In this document: positions 11,261 through 23,714 of the stretch, in pieces | Layout: the number at the start of each line of letters is the position of its first letter | Numbering within the stretch: position 1 is the stretch's first letter | Source of the DNA: Sphagnum magellanicum | Taxonomy: Eukaryota > Streptophyta > Sphagnopsida > Sphagnales > Sphagnaceae | Direction: 5' to 3' | Assembly (NCBI GenBank): GCA_021904315.1 | Contig: CM038919.1 | Location: forward strand, 9,486,001-9,550,000 | DNA length: 64,000 nt | Program-made: the position numbers and the translations under genes | The notes under the pieces: model-generated | What the model was told of the DNA's origin: nothing | The model's database searches: none | The model's input: the letters and a program-made list of their open reading frames with translations, nothing else

Positions 11261-13589
11261 TACTAGGTATATAGCAGATGTGAAGAGTACCTCTTGCAAC
11301 AAGTATAGAAGTACATTACAATTCAGAGTGGAAAAGCAACTCCCTAAGTTATTATACTCATAGCAGGGCAGCAGCAGCAGCTCAATGCAGAATATTTTGA
11401 GCTGTCATCAAAGATGTGGTGGTAATCTTCAATTGCTTAAAAGAAAGTTGCACAACAAAAGGTGTCACATTATGCAGCTTCCCTGAGAATGGGCCATTTT
11501 GCATGCTGCAAATTATTCATGCCAATCTGCACAGGTGGTGGGTTATTGAAGATATTTGCCAAAAAGCAGCCTGGACAGCAGCAGTGTAACCAACCATCTG
11601 TCTATGAAGGAAGGTAGTTTATTTTATTTTGTTTTGTTCAATATTCAAGAACTTTTGAACGCTAGTCCAAACATTATGGAACCAAGCCCATGCACCCATC
11701 TTCGTTGAGAGCTTTCCAAAGACACCAAGAACACCATCTGAAGCATCCCAGTTTGGTGGATCTCATAACTACAAAATAAAACAAAGCAAACTACCTTCCT
11801 TCATAGATAGATATATGATGGGCTGACATGAATGTAACTTGCCTTTCTTGTGATAAGTTAGTTAGGTTGAAAAGAAATCTTGCCTTTCCAATGATGGGTG
11901 AAAGACTAGAATTGATATATTAGACCAAGATCTACTTGTTGATGAAGATGCCTCTATATTTTAGAGATAGAGGTTTGTCACAATGGAAGGAACCAAATTT
12001 CATCCCCCAGAGTTGCCAACTCACCCACACCTTCATTTTGTGTCAAATACAGTTCACAATACTCTCATAAACATGTTCATTTCAAACCCTCTTATTACAC
12101 ACTCTTTCACATGTTTTTTTTCTTTCATTTTTTTTTCAAGTGAAAAAAACAAGCATTTTATGTTGGAAAGTTCTCAAATATCTATGCACAATAGACAAAA
12201 TATAAAGTCATTTGTGAGGAATTTTTTTTTGAAAATTAGTTGTGTTGCACAAATTTAATTTATTGTTATTTCTACAAATCATGTTCAATTGAAGTAGAAA
12301 AATAGTTGATCTTATACTAAACTTTTAGGTATTTTGCATGGGACAAAGACAAAATCTTAATTTTGTTTAAATGTAATCAAATTTTCAAGAACCTTCAATG
12401 GAAGAAATATATGTATTCATATTGTAATTTGTAAATAGATCTTTCTATAAATGAATTTTGATGACTTTTTCTTTCAACACAATTTTTTCTTCATAATCAA
12501 TCTTTGTGGTTATCACATATTGTCCAACTTTATTATTCTATTATTCATAAATGATTTTGCAAATTTGTCCCACATTCTAAATATTTAGTCCATTTAATAA
12601 TAAGACATTATGTTTGTATAAAAAGTATTTAATTTTTACTTGGGCTAAATTTTACACAAGCATATTTTAGATGAATTCAATTTTGGTTAAGACATCATTA
12701 CACATTGATACATTGATTATCATTTGTTGTTGATCAAACCATGTATGTCCAATTTTAATTTTCTTTTTAATAAAATTTGATGAACTTTACTCCCATGGAT
12801 GGGAATCTCACATTACACATGTGAAACATTTCATTGATTTGAGAAACATCTTGTTTGCATCTTTTAGAAAACTAGTAATATATTCATGTTTTGTGAGTCA
12901 CACATATTATGGCATATGTTGTCGTGGTCTTGTGAAATATTGTTTACATCCTTGTTGACCAAAATGACATTTTAGTGAAAGGTAACCATGGGATGCACCC
13001 ATGTATATATATATATATGATAGCAAAAGGTCCATGTGCAAGCCCCTTGTGCAAAATAGCAAAGCAAACCAGGAACATCCATGGACATCTCAAGATATAT
13101 TGTGATGAAATGAAACAACTAGAATACCATAATACCTTGGCAGCTTCAATGCTGATTATATTATTTTCAGAAATATTAAAACTTTCCCAAAAAAATTCAA
13201 AGAGCAAAATTTGGTGAAGGATAATATTGAATCTTCAGGAATACTCTGTTTGTCAAAATGGAAATTACAAAATTAATTAAGTATGTGACAGACAGACATG
13301 TGTTGAAGTTGCTATGGTAGAATCTGACAGCCCAAGGGGAGGATCACAGTAAAGATGATGTTGCAATGACATAGGTATCCATGATCCATCATGATCAAAT
13401 CAGAACATAGACATCCAAACACAACCTTCAAAAAACTCGTTTGAAACACTCATGGACTTGGTCTCTTTGAGTAAGTGAGTATAATACCATCTCAAATCAA
13501 CAGAACTTTTACCATACAATATGCTAGAACATGAGATCAGGTCACCCATCAATAATAACATCTGATAGTAACCAGTTGACAACTCTCAG
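11261..13589. other. Intergenic DNA, no gene seen
   Basis: No recognisable protein, RNA gene or terminal repeat was found. Frames at 11983-12258 and 12944-13217 are short, low in complexity and match nothing I know. A short (TA)n run lies near 13005-13018. Confidence 0.5.
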
Positions 13590-13785
13590 CGCCTCCAGTA
13601 CACTGCTGCTACATATATTTTCACTGCTCTTACCTGTACAACTACTATAATTACTCTCGAACCTTGTGCATTAAATGCTGAGTCTCAGGATTTCATACTC
13701 AGATTTAACAAAATTTCCTTATTTTGCGGACCTCCTCACGCAAAGAGGGGATGGTGGATGAAAGGAAGCCCAAAGACAGGATGAT
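13590..13785 (+). repeat. Dispersed repeat family, copy B
   Basis: It shares with copies A and C the blocks ACATATATTTTCACTGCTC, ACCTGTACAACTACTATAAT, AACCTTGTGCATTAAATGC and TTTGCGGAC. The tail CCCAAAGACAGG is shared with copy C only. No ACCAG array follows it, so it looks truncated. Confidence 0.8.
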
Positions 13786-14284
13786 AGCTGGCCAACACCT
13801 GTTGTTTTTTCCTTTGGTTTTTCTTTTGATACCCTAACAGGCTTAAGCATGAACCCAATTGGCCAACACATGCAAGCCTTGTGTTCATCTTTTCAGTCTA
13901 GCCTTTCATTGTTTTTGGTCGAGCTGTGACGCCCAGTTGCATGCTTAGAAGTCAGGTCACCTTCCCTCTCTTCCATTGCTGAGAATCTTTATGGTTATGT
14001 CGTACTGAGCTTTGATTGGGCCCACACTGAAATTTGGTGGAAAGCAGCTGATGCAAAAAAGCTTTAAGTACCCTAAAAAGATTTGTGTTGTCAAAGTTCG
14101 TATCAATTTTGTCCTTTCTATCAACATTTTGTTGTGTTGTTCATTTTCTGCCTTCTTTATGAGCTTTTTTAGCTTTGAGGCAATCTGCTTGGGTGCAAAG
14201 AAAGTCTTTGGGTATAACAAGGTGGGCCTGGCCTTCATAACACCATGGGCTTAACCTTTTTGGGCTTGAGCACTCAATCATACT

Positions 14285-14442
14285 AGCACAAAATTTGAAC
14301 AATATTGGTTGATTGTAAAATAGTTCTACTTTGGAAGTGCACATACCACATAGCCTTGGTGTCATTCATGAACGAATGTGCATTGATTTGAGAAAGAAGT
14401 CACACATTTTACAATCAACCAATATTGTTCAAATTCTGTGCT
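14285..14442. repeat. Near-perfect 37-bp inverted repeat (hairpin)
   Basis: Arms at 14285-14321 and 14406-14442 are inverse complements at 36 of 37 positions, separated by 84 nt. Pairing continues more loosely outward (CAATCAT...AGCACA against TGTGCT...GATTG). A transcript would fold into a long stem-loop. It could be a young miRNA-type precursor, an siRNA hairpin, or a small foldback transposon. Nothing in the sequence decides between these. Confidence 0.85.
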
Positions 14443-14809
14443 ATCATGCTGATTGGGGAGGGGAAGGAAGCTGATTGAGTCCCCCTGAGGCTGATTGGGA
14501 GTGCAGCCAATTCTGCCACCCACCCTTTTTCTTTAGGGAACTTAATTGGGGAATGCCTTGCTCTAAGGACATTACGCTGCGTAACAAACCAGACAGAATG
14601 TTTTACTTCCATATTTTTTTCGTGATATGTGGTGGGTATCCACCAAGTATCATTGGAAAAAAAGGTGGAAAAAGAAAAGATGGAAGGCATTCTGGCCCAC
14701 TCTAGTAAGTGTTTTTGGTCTTTGAAATGCCTCCTCACCTTTCATGGAGGACAAATTCTGGCTTGTAAAGTGCCCTCCAAATATGCTAAAATAATTCTGC
14801 TGGTGGTAG

Positions 14810-15156
14810 GGGCATGGTGGGCACATTCTCAAAACAAGGGGCTTAGGATGAGCTAGTGGAATCTGGCCCCACATTTTGGGTATGTCTCCCACCTTGGGGT
14901 TTTACCCAACCTAAAGTGCGGGACAAAGGTTATCATGAACCTAAACATATACATTCCACAAGGCATAGGAGGGGGGAGGGTTGTTTTGCCTCCTCCTTAA
15001 GAGCAGGAAGGATCTTAAGCCTATGAGATCTTACCCTTACTTATAGATGTAAGATCTAATGTTAAGCAATCCTCACATACACAACCAGTTCTCAAGCTAG
15101 TTATTTGGTTGGTTCTCTCAATGAGAATTCGCATTTTTAGTTTAGGTTCAAGGTAT
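14810..15156 (+). mobile_element. LTR-like segment, copy 1, with possible primer-binding site
   Basis: This segment shares ordered blocks with 28076-28440, including GGCATTCTCAAAATAAGGGG-type text, GGCCCCACATTTT, TATCATGAAC, GGAGGGTT and CACATACAC. Just past its end, at about 15160, is TTTGGTGCCAACTC, which resembles a decayed retrotransposon primer-binding site (TGGCGCC-type). It may be a solo or 5' LTR of an LTR element. No matching internal coding region follows. Confidence 0.5.
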
Positions 15157-15349
15157 CATTTGGTGCCAACTCTAATACCTAGGGTGATTATTGGGCAAAT
15201 CATCAAGTCCAATTCTCACCTTACTAGAGGTTAAAAATTCTAGTAGGTTGAGAAAATAGGCATATACCTTGTCAAGTGAAAATTCAAACCCAATGACACA
15301 CCCCCATGTTCTTTAAAAGATTCAAATGTCAGTTCAAAAATGGAAACAA

Positions 15350-17030
15350 CAAAAGAAGGAGTTGTGTCTAGCTCGCAACACTTTGTGTGTAGAAAGGCAT
15401 GTTGGAGCTCTGGGATGGGGACTATGACAAATAACAAGCGGATCAATTATTCACACCAACCTACACAAATCAAACAACAAGTTGGTTAGTGCATGATTGG
15501 AGCACTTTTGGTGCATGGACAAGCCACGAGCATACAGAGATTCGCAAGACTCATCACAACCTGGAATTGGCAAAAACCACCACCTTCCCTCTTATAGTAT
15601 TCTTTGTTATGATCATGAAGCTTACACCCAAATGTCATTTTATTCCAAGACTTCCAACTTGGGAGTCTCAAATTCCTGAAATTAGGACTCCTTTGACTTT
15701 GGAGGCTTATAACTTTTTGTGCAAACCTTCAATTAAGGTGATGTGTGAAGCAAAGTTGTAACCCTTGTTGAGAGCTTTCCAACGATATATGAAACGCCAC
15801 TTGCACACAAGTAAATCAGGGCAATTCTTGACTTTTAATGGTCAGGAATCAAATTGGCACTTTGATTCCCGACCTTTCTTTTAGCCATAACTTGTGTTTT
15901 AAATATTCAAATGGGATGCATGAACCCATTTTAGACATCTACATTTCAAGATCTTTCTAATGTTATAATGAACTTTTCAATCAAATGAGTTTTGACCCCT
16001 ATAATCATTTTAAAGATTCAGGAATCCATTAGGACTCCAACTCCCAAAATGGGATCCCATTTGGGAATGTGTGGGTTCATTCCCTCACACCTTCATACAC
16101 TCCCAGGAGCATGAAATGTGACTCCCGGCCTTCATTCTCAGCTGTCGCAACCCTAGCCTTGGCTCGCGACCAAGGCAAGTGAAAGGTTGCGGGCCTATAA
16201 GTAGACCCGGGAATCATATCCCATGCTCCCGGGAGTGCAAAGAGTGTGAGGGAGTGAACCCTCACACTCCCAAGTGAACTCCCATGTTGGGAGTTGGTGA
16301 GAATTGGAATCCCAAAAGGACTCCCAGAACTTCAGAGAGCGTTTTGAGGGGTCAAAACTCCATGGCTTGTTGCGCTCTTTATGTCAATGGAAAGGTCTTG
16401 AAGTGTAGATGTCCAAAATGGGCTCGCATTGCTCATTTGGACATCTGAAACACAAGTTATGGCCAAAAGAAGGCCCGGGAGTTGAACACCCGGGAATCCG
16501 CCAGTTTGGACTCCCGACCACTAAAAGTCGGGAATCGACCCGAAATACTTGGCTGCAGAAAACGTGCGACATACCGTTGGAAAGGTCTCGACGAGACCTA
16601 CAACTTTTCTTCAGACGGCAAGTTGATCGAAGGTCTGCTCCGAAAGTTATGAAGCCTCAAAGTTGCGGGAGTCCCGAAAATGCGCGATTTCGGGACTCCC
16701 ACGCGGGAGTCCCGGGAGTCCCGGGACAAAATGGCCATTTGGATGTCACCCCCGCGACGAGTCACAGAGTATACTATAAGGGGGAAGGTGGTAGCTTCCC
16801 CCAAGGTCCGGGCCATGGTGAGTCTTGTGTGTCCGTGTTGCCCATGGCTTGTCCCAACACCAAAGGGATCCAGAATGAGTTCTAACCACTTTGTGTGGTT
16901 CCATGCAGGCCCGTGTGAGTGAGTAAGCTTGTCAATTCTTCCTAGTCTTTCCCGGGACTTCTAGCACGCCCCTCTCACCCCCTCTAGTGCTGGAAGTCGG
17001 AATCGTGCCCCAAGTTCCAACTCCTTCCGC
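15350..17030. repeat. Large imperfect palindrome, about 0.8 kb per arm
   Basis: The left arm (about 15350-16160) and right arm (about 16168-17030) are inverse complements along their whole length, meeting at CCTTGGCTCGCGACCAAGG (16154-16172). Matching landmarks include CACCTTCCCTCTTATAGTAT at 15581 with ATACTATAAGGGGGAAGGTG at 16771, and TTAGCCATAACTTGTG with CACAAGTTATGGCCAA. Translations of both arms still share TTFPLIV and the PSI motif. The right arm is rich in CpG and CCCGGGA motifs, while the left arm has TG/CA at the same sites. It may be two head-to-head copies of one element of different age, or one foldback element. No transposase was seen. Confidence 0.85.
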
Positions 17031-17930
17031 ATTGCCACATACTTAGACCCTCAAGTGGGTCTACGAGGAACTTGGGAGCGCGACATCAGCCCACACGTTT
17101 GCAAACCCTTACTTTGGTCATGAACCCAAGACTAGGGTCGCGACATTCAAAACCTTCTTGAAATTCATTCACCATAGGTTACATTTTTATTAGTGTAAAA
17201 GACCATGTAATAGTTTGAATGAGCCAATGTTTTTAACTTTAAAGGCATTGGTACATGTGTCTTTTGAAATAAAAACAATCATATCTTTCATCTCACACAT
17301 TGGATGTAGCCAATGAGAAAGACCATGATCCCTCCCTATAAGGTCTTGGGGATCAAACCTTCTTGAAAATGAATTTTTCTTTGAAAACCAATAGTTATTT
17401 TTTTGGGATTTTTGAAAACCAACCAGTTTTTTAAAACTTTAAAAAATTCAAAAGAAACCAAGGTTTAAATTAAGTTCATTAATTAGGTTTGTGGTCTAAA
17501 CACCTTGTGGCGTTCCACCCCTTGCATTTTTTTTCGGAATGGATTTTTTCATTTGAACTGGGGATGGTAAAACCCATCATAACACCAACTAACATACCAC
17601 CCCATTCTAGCAAAAATCACCTAATACCTACTTTAATTATTATCAAAACCCCTAAAATATTTCCTCTTTAGAGATGGGCATAATGTAATAACCTCCAAAA
17701 CTTGTCCAAAACATAGTCCTACAATAATCTAATAAGGCTTCCCAAGTTACTCTTTGAACTTTAATGGCATGTCATCTTTCATTGTTAAAAACTAATCATT
17801 ATGTTCAATCTAGACAATCCAAAAAATTGTCCCCCTTAATGAGGACCATGAAAAGCCTACCATGCTACTAAAATGTCTTGAAATCCTAGCTACAAAACAG
17901 TAGTGTTTCCATTGCATCAAAGATGTTTGT
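17031..17930. other. Intergenic DNA, no gene seen
   Basis: No recognisable frame or repeat was found. The first 120 bases continue the CpG-rich text of the palindrome's right arm. The rest is ordinary AT-rich DNA and may include the decayed 3' tail of the LINE. Confidence 0.4.
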
Positions 17931-17939
17931 CAAAATGGA

Positions 17940-19860
17940 CTAGCTCCACACACCAAACAATTCATAATCTCTTGTGTGTAGCTCCAAGCACATTGTGTGT
18001 GTTACATTCCCAAAACTTATGTATGATGGATTCTTCCCCAATCTTGCATAGAAGGCAACATAAATTAATTAACCTATTCAACCTTGCCTTCCACACATTT
18101 ACCACAATTGCCTTGTTCCAAATGGCCCATATGAAACTAGCCTATTTTTTGCTACATCACTTGTTCCAAGTGTTGGACCATTGCAACTAGGGTAAAACAA
18201 CCCATCATGGATCACGTAAGGCAGGGTGTGCTCATCATTTTACAAAAGTGCCCCATTGTTTATGGTGTTCAAAAAATAGATGAAGCCCTCTTCTTGGCAC
18301 ATCTATGGCACTAAAAGTTGGAAAAAATGAACAAGAGGCGAAAAGTTATAACCCCCTAAAGTAGAGGGGGTCATTTTTATAGAACAAGTCTCAATGGAAT
18401 AGCTCATAGCCTATTTCCGATTCCTTCAAAAAATCCTTAAATTTTATTTTATTACCTTTAGACTTAAAAGATGATTTGTAGAGTTTAAGATGGAAATTTC
18501 AAAGAAATTTAAATTGCTCAATTTGAACAAAAAATGAAAAAGTTATGCACTGATGAAGTAGGAGGGGTCAAAATGAAGAAAGATGGAAAAAAACGAATTT
18601 TATAATTCAAAAAATGTATTTTCTTTATTGATCTTTTTTGGCTACTCCTTTGGCTTTGCATTTCAAACATGATTTGTAGAGCTTGAAAAGGCATTCATAT
18701 AACATTTTAAATCACCCAAAATGGAGAATAATTGAAAAAGATTTGCCAATGTGATCTATGATAGGCTAATGATCCATGATGGGCCATTCTACCCTAGATG
18801 GGAAGAGTTCAACCCATCTTTTCTCCATGATGTTTGTTTTAGCCTTTAATGACCTCAACTATTCTAACCTATGCCACACTCCTTACTTCGAACCAAATAT
18901 ATACCCTTTTTGTATCCCCATCTTTGAAAAATGTTAGAGCTTTAGATTAAGGCTTTATGGAGTATATGTTCACCTTGTATGGAATGAACAATTATTATTC
19001 CACATCATTGCATTAAGGTCTAAAAGAAATGGACATTTAACAAACCAAAAAGGGGGGAAACTTATTACTCACAAACACACCTACCTACACTCATGTCTAG
19101 CACTGGTTGTTGTGTGCTTGTAGCAAACTTTCCCACATCCTCCAACTTAATAATAAGTCTAATATACCCAATTATTTCTTCCATGAATGGCATGAATGTT
19201 CCCCCTACCTCCTCATTAGTTTTAAACATGCCTTCAGCAACACTTAAATGTTAGCACCAAAGATCCAACCCAAAAAATGTAGTTCAACATTTTTGTCTTT
19301 TGAAAGGCTTTTAACCTAAGGTTAAACTACCACACTCCAGCAAAAGCTAACTACTAGGACATCCTTAAAAGTTCTTGGGTTAACATGTTTCAACTCTTTT
19401 GCCATCTTATTCTTAATTCTCTCCACTCTTTTCCAGAAGGTTAACCTAAAGGTTCTTTTATGGTTTACCTATACACACCATTCAAAGTCTAAAGCCCACT
19501 TACCACCCAAGTGTAGTTGAAATCCCCTTGGCTTAAACCTTACGAACTCTTGAATATTGGAATCCCCTAATTCAAAAGCATGTAACACCCATTTTGAAAG
19601 AAGAACTTTTGTAGCTTCCATTGGATCCACCAAACCTAGGCCCCCTACCTTCTTTTTCTCACAACATTGGTCACAAGTTTCACAACACTTGCAATTGTGA
19701 ATTGAATCAACCCATAGATAATTTTTCAAGAGTCTAGTTATTTTCTAGATGCCCTTTTTTATATTCTCCAATTTGTTATGTATGTGATTGGGGAGTGGGA
19801 AACAATTGCACACCATGTTGGAAATGATAAACATTACTAAAGGACCAAACAAATGGTATG
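17940..19860 (-). pseudogene. LINE (non-LTR retrotransposon) ORF2 relic
   Basis: On the minus strand the first part (about 19860-19469) reads as the end of a plant LINE reverse transcriptase. It has the PLVMFIISN...LKNYLW stretch and GGLGLVDPMEATKVLLSKWVLHA, typical of the post-thumb region. About 1.3 kb further on (18160-17950) a decayed zf-RVT domain follows, with VNVWKARLNR, CCLLCKIGEESIIHKFWEC and the Cys-x2-Cys...His...Cys pattern. Stops and frameshifts are frequent. The endonuclease and the catalytic YADD part of the RT are missing, so the copy is 5'-truncated, as is usual for LINEs. It is not active. Confidence 0.82.
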
Positions 19861-22800
19861 GATAAAGTTATTATACAAAATCTTGAATATTTTTTAAGCA
19901 ATAATGAAGGGTAAAATATTTGATTATTTCATCAAAATTAAATCAAAACATTTATTTTAAACTTTGTTTTAGCATTGCAAATTCAACATTTACATCATAA
20001 ACATATGGTATAATAACAATCCACCATCAATATTGTAAAATAAATGTATGAAAACAATTCCTTAATTTCATGTAGTAATTCAATGTTTGGTATTGTTCAA
20101 AATATCCATTATGAGAAAAAGGAATGTTTTACAACTAGCCTTGTAACTCAATTTTTCAGTATGCACTAGACACTTACAACTCATTGTATTTATTTGTATA
20201 TACAATGCAAATCATTGCAACTCTATCAAAACAAATCATTTTCAACTACTATGTAATTCCAAAATAACTACACCCATGATGTCATGTTGACATCATTAAT
20301 TATCATCCATCCATTAAAATCTAACACATGGCATTATGAAGATTTTTGGACATATATATATATTTCAAATATTGATCTCCATTGTCCATTATTGTTAATG
20401 ATGGTTCAAAATTATGACACATGGCATAATAAAAAATTGGCACAAGACATCTTAATTGTATTTTGAAAAACATAAATCAAAATAAATATTTATTTTAATA
20501 GTTAGATAAGTTGTACATAACCATAGGTAGGTAAAAAAGAAGGACCTACTTACTTACTTACTTACTTACGTAGGTAAGTAGGTAAGAAAGCACAAGACTA
20601 AGTGAATTAAAAACTAGTCATTAAAAAATTTTCAATTTTATGTTTTGCCTTTAAAGTTAAGTTTTTTTGAGTTCATTTTAAAATGGCACATGTATTTTTA
20701 TGTGAGAACATAAGAGATCACACCTTCTTTATATAATTTGTATCATGGGATTCAAAGACAAAACATATGAGTCAAATCTTTTAATTGTTTCTTAATTACA
20801 AATTGAATTGCAACTATAGAAATATTTTCTCGCATCTTTTGTGCTTTTTTTCCATTAAATTAATTATACAATTGAATTAAAGATTATATGATAATTAAAT
20901 ATGTGAATTATTCTTTTCATATTTAGTTATTTGAACTAATGATTTGAATTGTTTATATGTATTAATTATTATATGAAAAATAATTATCTAAAACATAAAT
21001 TTTTGAATTAAATAAATGAAAATTAATAGTTGGGATTGATTGTTTGAATTAATTAATGAATGAACTAGTTATCTACATTAATTATTGTAATTCATGAATT
21101 AACTAATTATTTTAATTAATCAATTTAATTTATTTGTTGGTTATTTCAAGTAATTAATTATTTGACTTTAGATAGTTTATTCTCAAATTTTTAATTATCT
21201 AAATGCATATAATTAATAACTTATATCATCTAAAGTTTTGAAAAATGTTATTCGTTATTTTAATTAATTAATGAACTAATTATATGAATCAAAATTATTT
21301 ATAATTCATAATAATTACTAAGTAATAAGTAATAAATTATTGAAAAAAATCCATTACTAAATATTAAATATGAATTTGGGTAGAAAACATCAAGGTATAA
21401 ATAAACATATCCATATGTACATTGAATTGGATTTTTAATGTAATATACACATTACTTTTAGTTTCACATATAAATTAATTATATGTATCCAAATAATTGA
21501 TTAGTTAATGAATTTAAATAATTAATGATCTGGTAGTTATTGATGATTATCTTAAATAATCAATTTAATTCATTATGATGTATTCCCAACTTGGATAAAT
21601 ATTTATCAAATTATTATTTAATAAATTATTAGTTTTTAGTTAATGCAAAGTTAATTATATAAATTAAATTTATTTATTCGTATTAATGGTAAATTATTTA
21701 GTATAATCAATAAGTTCATAATAAGTAAGTGTATTAAACATAGTCAAATTATTGAAACAATAATTATTTATAAAACATTACATATGAATATGTATCCTTA
21801 TTAAGTTATAAACAAGTGCATTATAGTCATAACATAATTGAATAATAGTACTTTAATAGTGACACACTAATGGCTCTACTAATTGTATCAATGGGAATCA
21901 TAATTGAATACTAATTGCAAATATATCCCATAATGGGTGGTGGAAATGTGAACACATGGCATGATTGTACATATGTACATTGTACATTAGGTTTGACATA
22001 GTAACTACAATGTAACTTTTGAAAAAATCAAACATGGTTGACTACAAATATATGTATGATGTGTAAATTATTGTATAAAAGACCATTTGCCAATTCAATT
22101 GCAACTACAATACAACTAATTAATTTTATGACATGGCGATTTATTTATTAATACCCCATATTTCTAAGGGGATAATTGCACAATAGTTGTAATACCCAAA
22201 GGATAGTTGCACAATGGTTGTATATGAGTTTTTTTAAAGCTTTAGTTACAGGGTTGTGTGTTTTCGACAAATGTGATTTCTTATAGTGATTGAAATTTAA
22301 ATATTAAGGGAGTGTAAGTACGGTTGAAGTATTGTACAATTGAACTACTATGATAGTCAAGTTTTTAGACTATCACATATAATAATGCTTACACCAAGTT
22401 GAGACAACATATTATTCAACATTGGAATAAATTTATTAATGTGTCTTGTAATGAGATGAATATATGAACTTAAAGGAGAAAACACCTTATTCCTCATCAC
22501 ACATTTATAAGAATCTTCCAATTTATAAAACAAACAAGAAAATGGGCTAATGTTTTGGTGCTCCAAAAAGTGACTTGATTTTGTTCAATCTTGACATTTA
22601 TAGGCACATTATTTGACCAAAAAACATATTTTTAAGTTTTCACATGCATTACATTGAGGTCAAACAAATGTGCAAAGCTAGCATTCCCAAGTTGACTTTT
22701 AGTTAGGCCTAAAACTTCAATTTTAAACAAGCATAAGATGTGACCCCAAGTGTTTACTTGGGGCTTTGTCACCCATGTAGGAAATTCTTCGACAATATAA

Positions 22801-23336
22801 AACATGTTTTAAAAATGATTTTTTTCTATCAACCATTTTTTTGGATACTTAAAAGTCATGGGGATCTTGGAACAAGTTGCACAAAAAGCCTTCCATTACA
22901 TAATGTGCCTTAAACTATTATAAAACAATTTAAATGAATTTCCATTGGCCATGGTCCTCACCAAGCTTTTACTCTTCTTCTTGCTAAGCCATGTGCACAT
23001 TGCACACCTTTACTATGAACCCAACTCAAGAGTTACAACAAGGAAATGATTAAATAACCAAAAATAACATTTCAAGACATCACTTTTAGGGTGGTATGTA
23101 GGTTTGGTGATTAGATGGCAAGCAACCATGTTGGAATTTAGTGGTTTCAAAGTTTAAACCCATTTTGTGCCAACATTTGAGAAGTACCCTATTGTTAATT
23201 CTATCAATTAATTTTGCAAGTGCACCCAACATGTTCTACTCCTACATTTGTTTGTCACCATTTTTGATCTAGTAGGCTAATGGCAAGTACATGCAATTCA
23301 AAGGTTTATTTTGTTCTATTGTACATGCATGACACA
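19861..23336. other. Very AT-rich intergenic DNA, no gene seen
   Basis: This stretch is dominated by AATTAATTA-type text, especially 20800-21800. No conserved frame was recognised. A palindromic microsatellite lies at 20547-20586, and TTTCTTATAGTG at 22277-22288 resembles a CACTA-transposon end. Nothing else was found. Confidence 0.5.
20547..20586. repeat. Palindromic TACT/AGTA microsatellite
   Basis: Repeated CTTA units run into TACGTAGGTAAGTAGGTAAG, so the two halves are partly complementary and can fold back on TACGTA. Confidence 0.75.
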
Positions 23337-23714
23337 TATTGAAAACTTTATCAAAATTTATTGTGAAAGATCTATTGAAAATTTGGAAAATTAGAAATGC
23401 ACCAAACATTTTCTCACATATACTTGATCAATTCATTGCATCAAACTTATTTAGTATAACCTCTACAACAAGTTTTTACACCTTAACCTCTAGACCTCTT
23501 CTTGTGTTTACAACTCTACACCCAAGGTGCACACATGCTACCAAAACAATACTCCAAAAGAAAGAAGTAAATATTAAGTAAATTAAATTGCCACATCTTC
23601 CTACCATTTCAAATACACAAATGTGTGTGTTGGTTGAAAATAACAACATTATGAAGTAGAAATGAAAATGCATCAACAAACAATGAAACATCCTCATGCA
23701 TGAATGCATTAACA
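23337..23714 (-). repeat. Copia 3' LTR
   Basis: It aligns with 27712-28073. Shared blocks include ATTGTGAAAGATCTAT, AAATTAGAAATGCACCAAAC, ACTTGATCAATTCATTGCAT, ACTCCAAAAGAAAGAAGTAA and TCTTCCTACCATTTCAAATA. Differences are mainly scattered substitutions and small indels. Confidence 0.88.
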
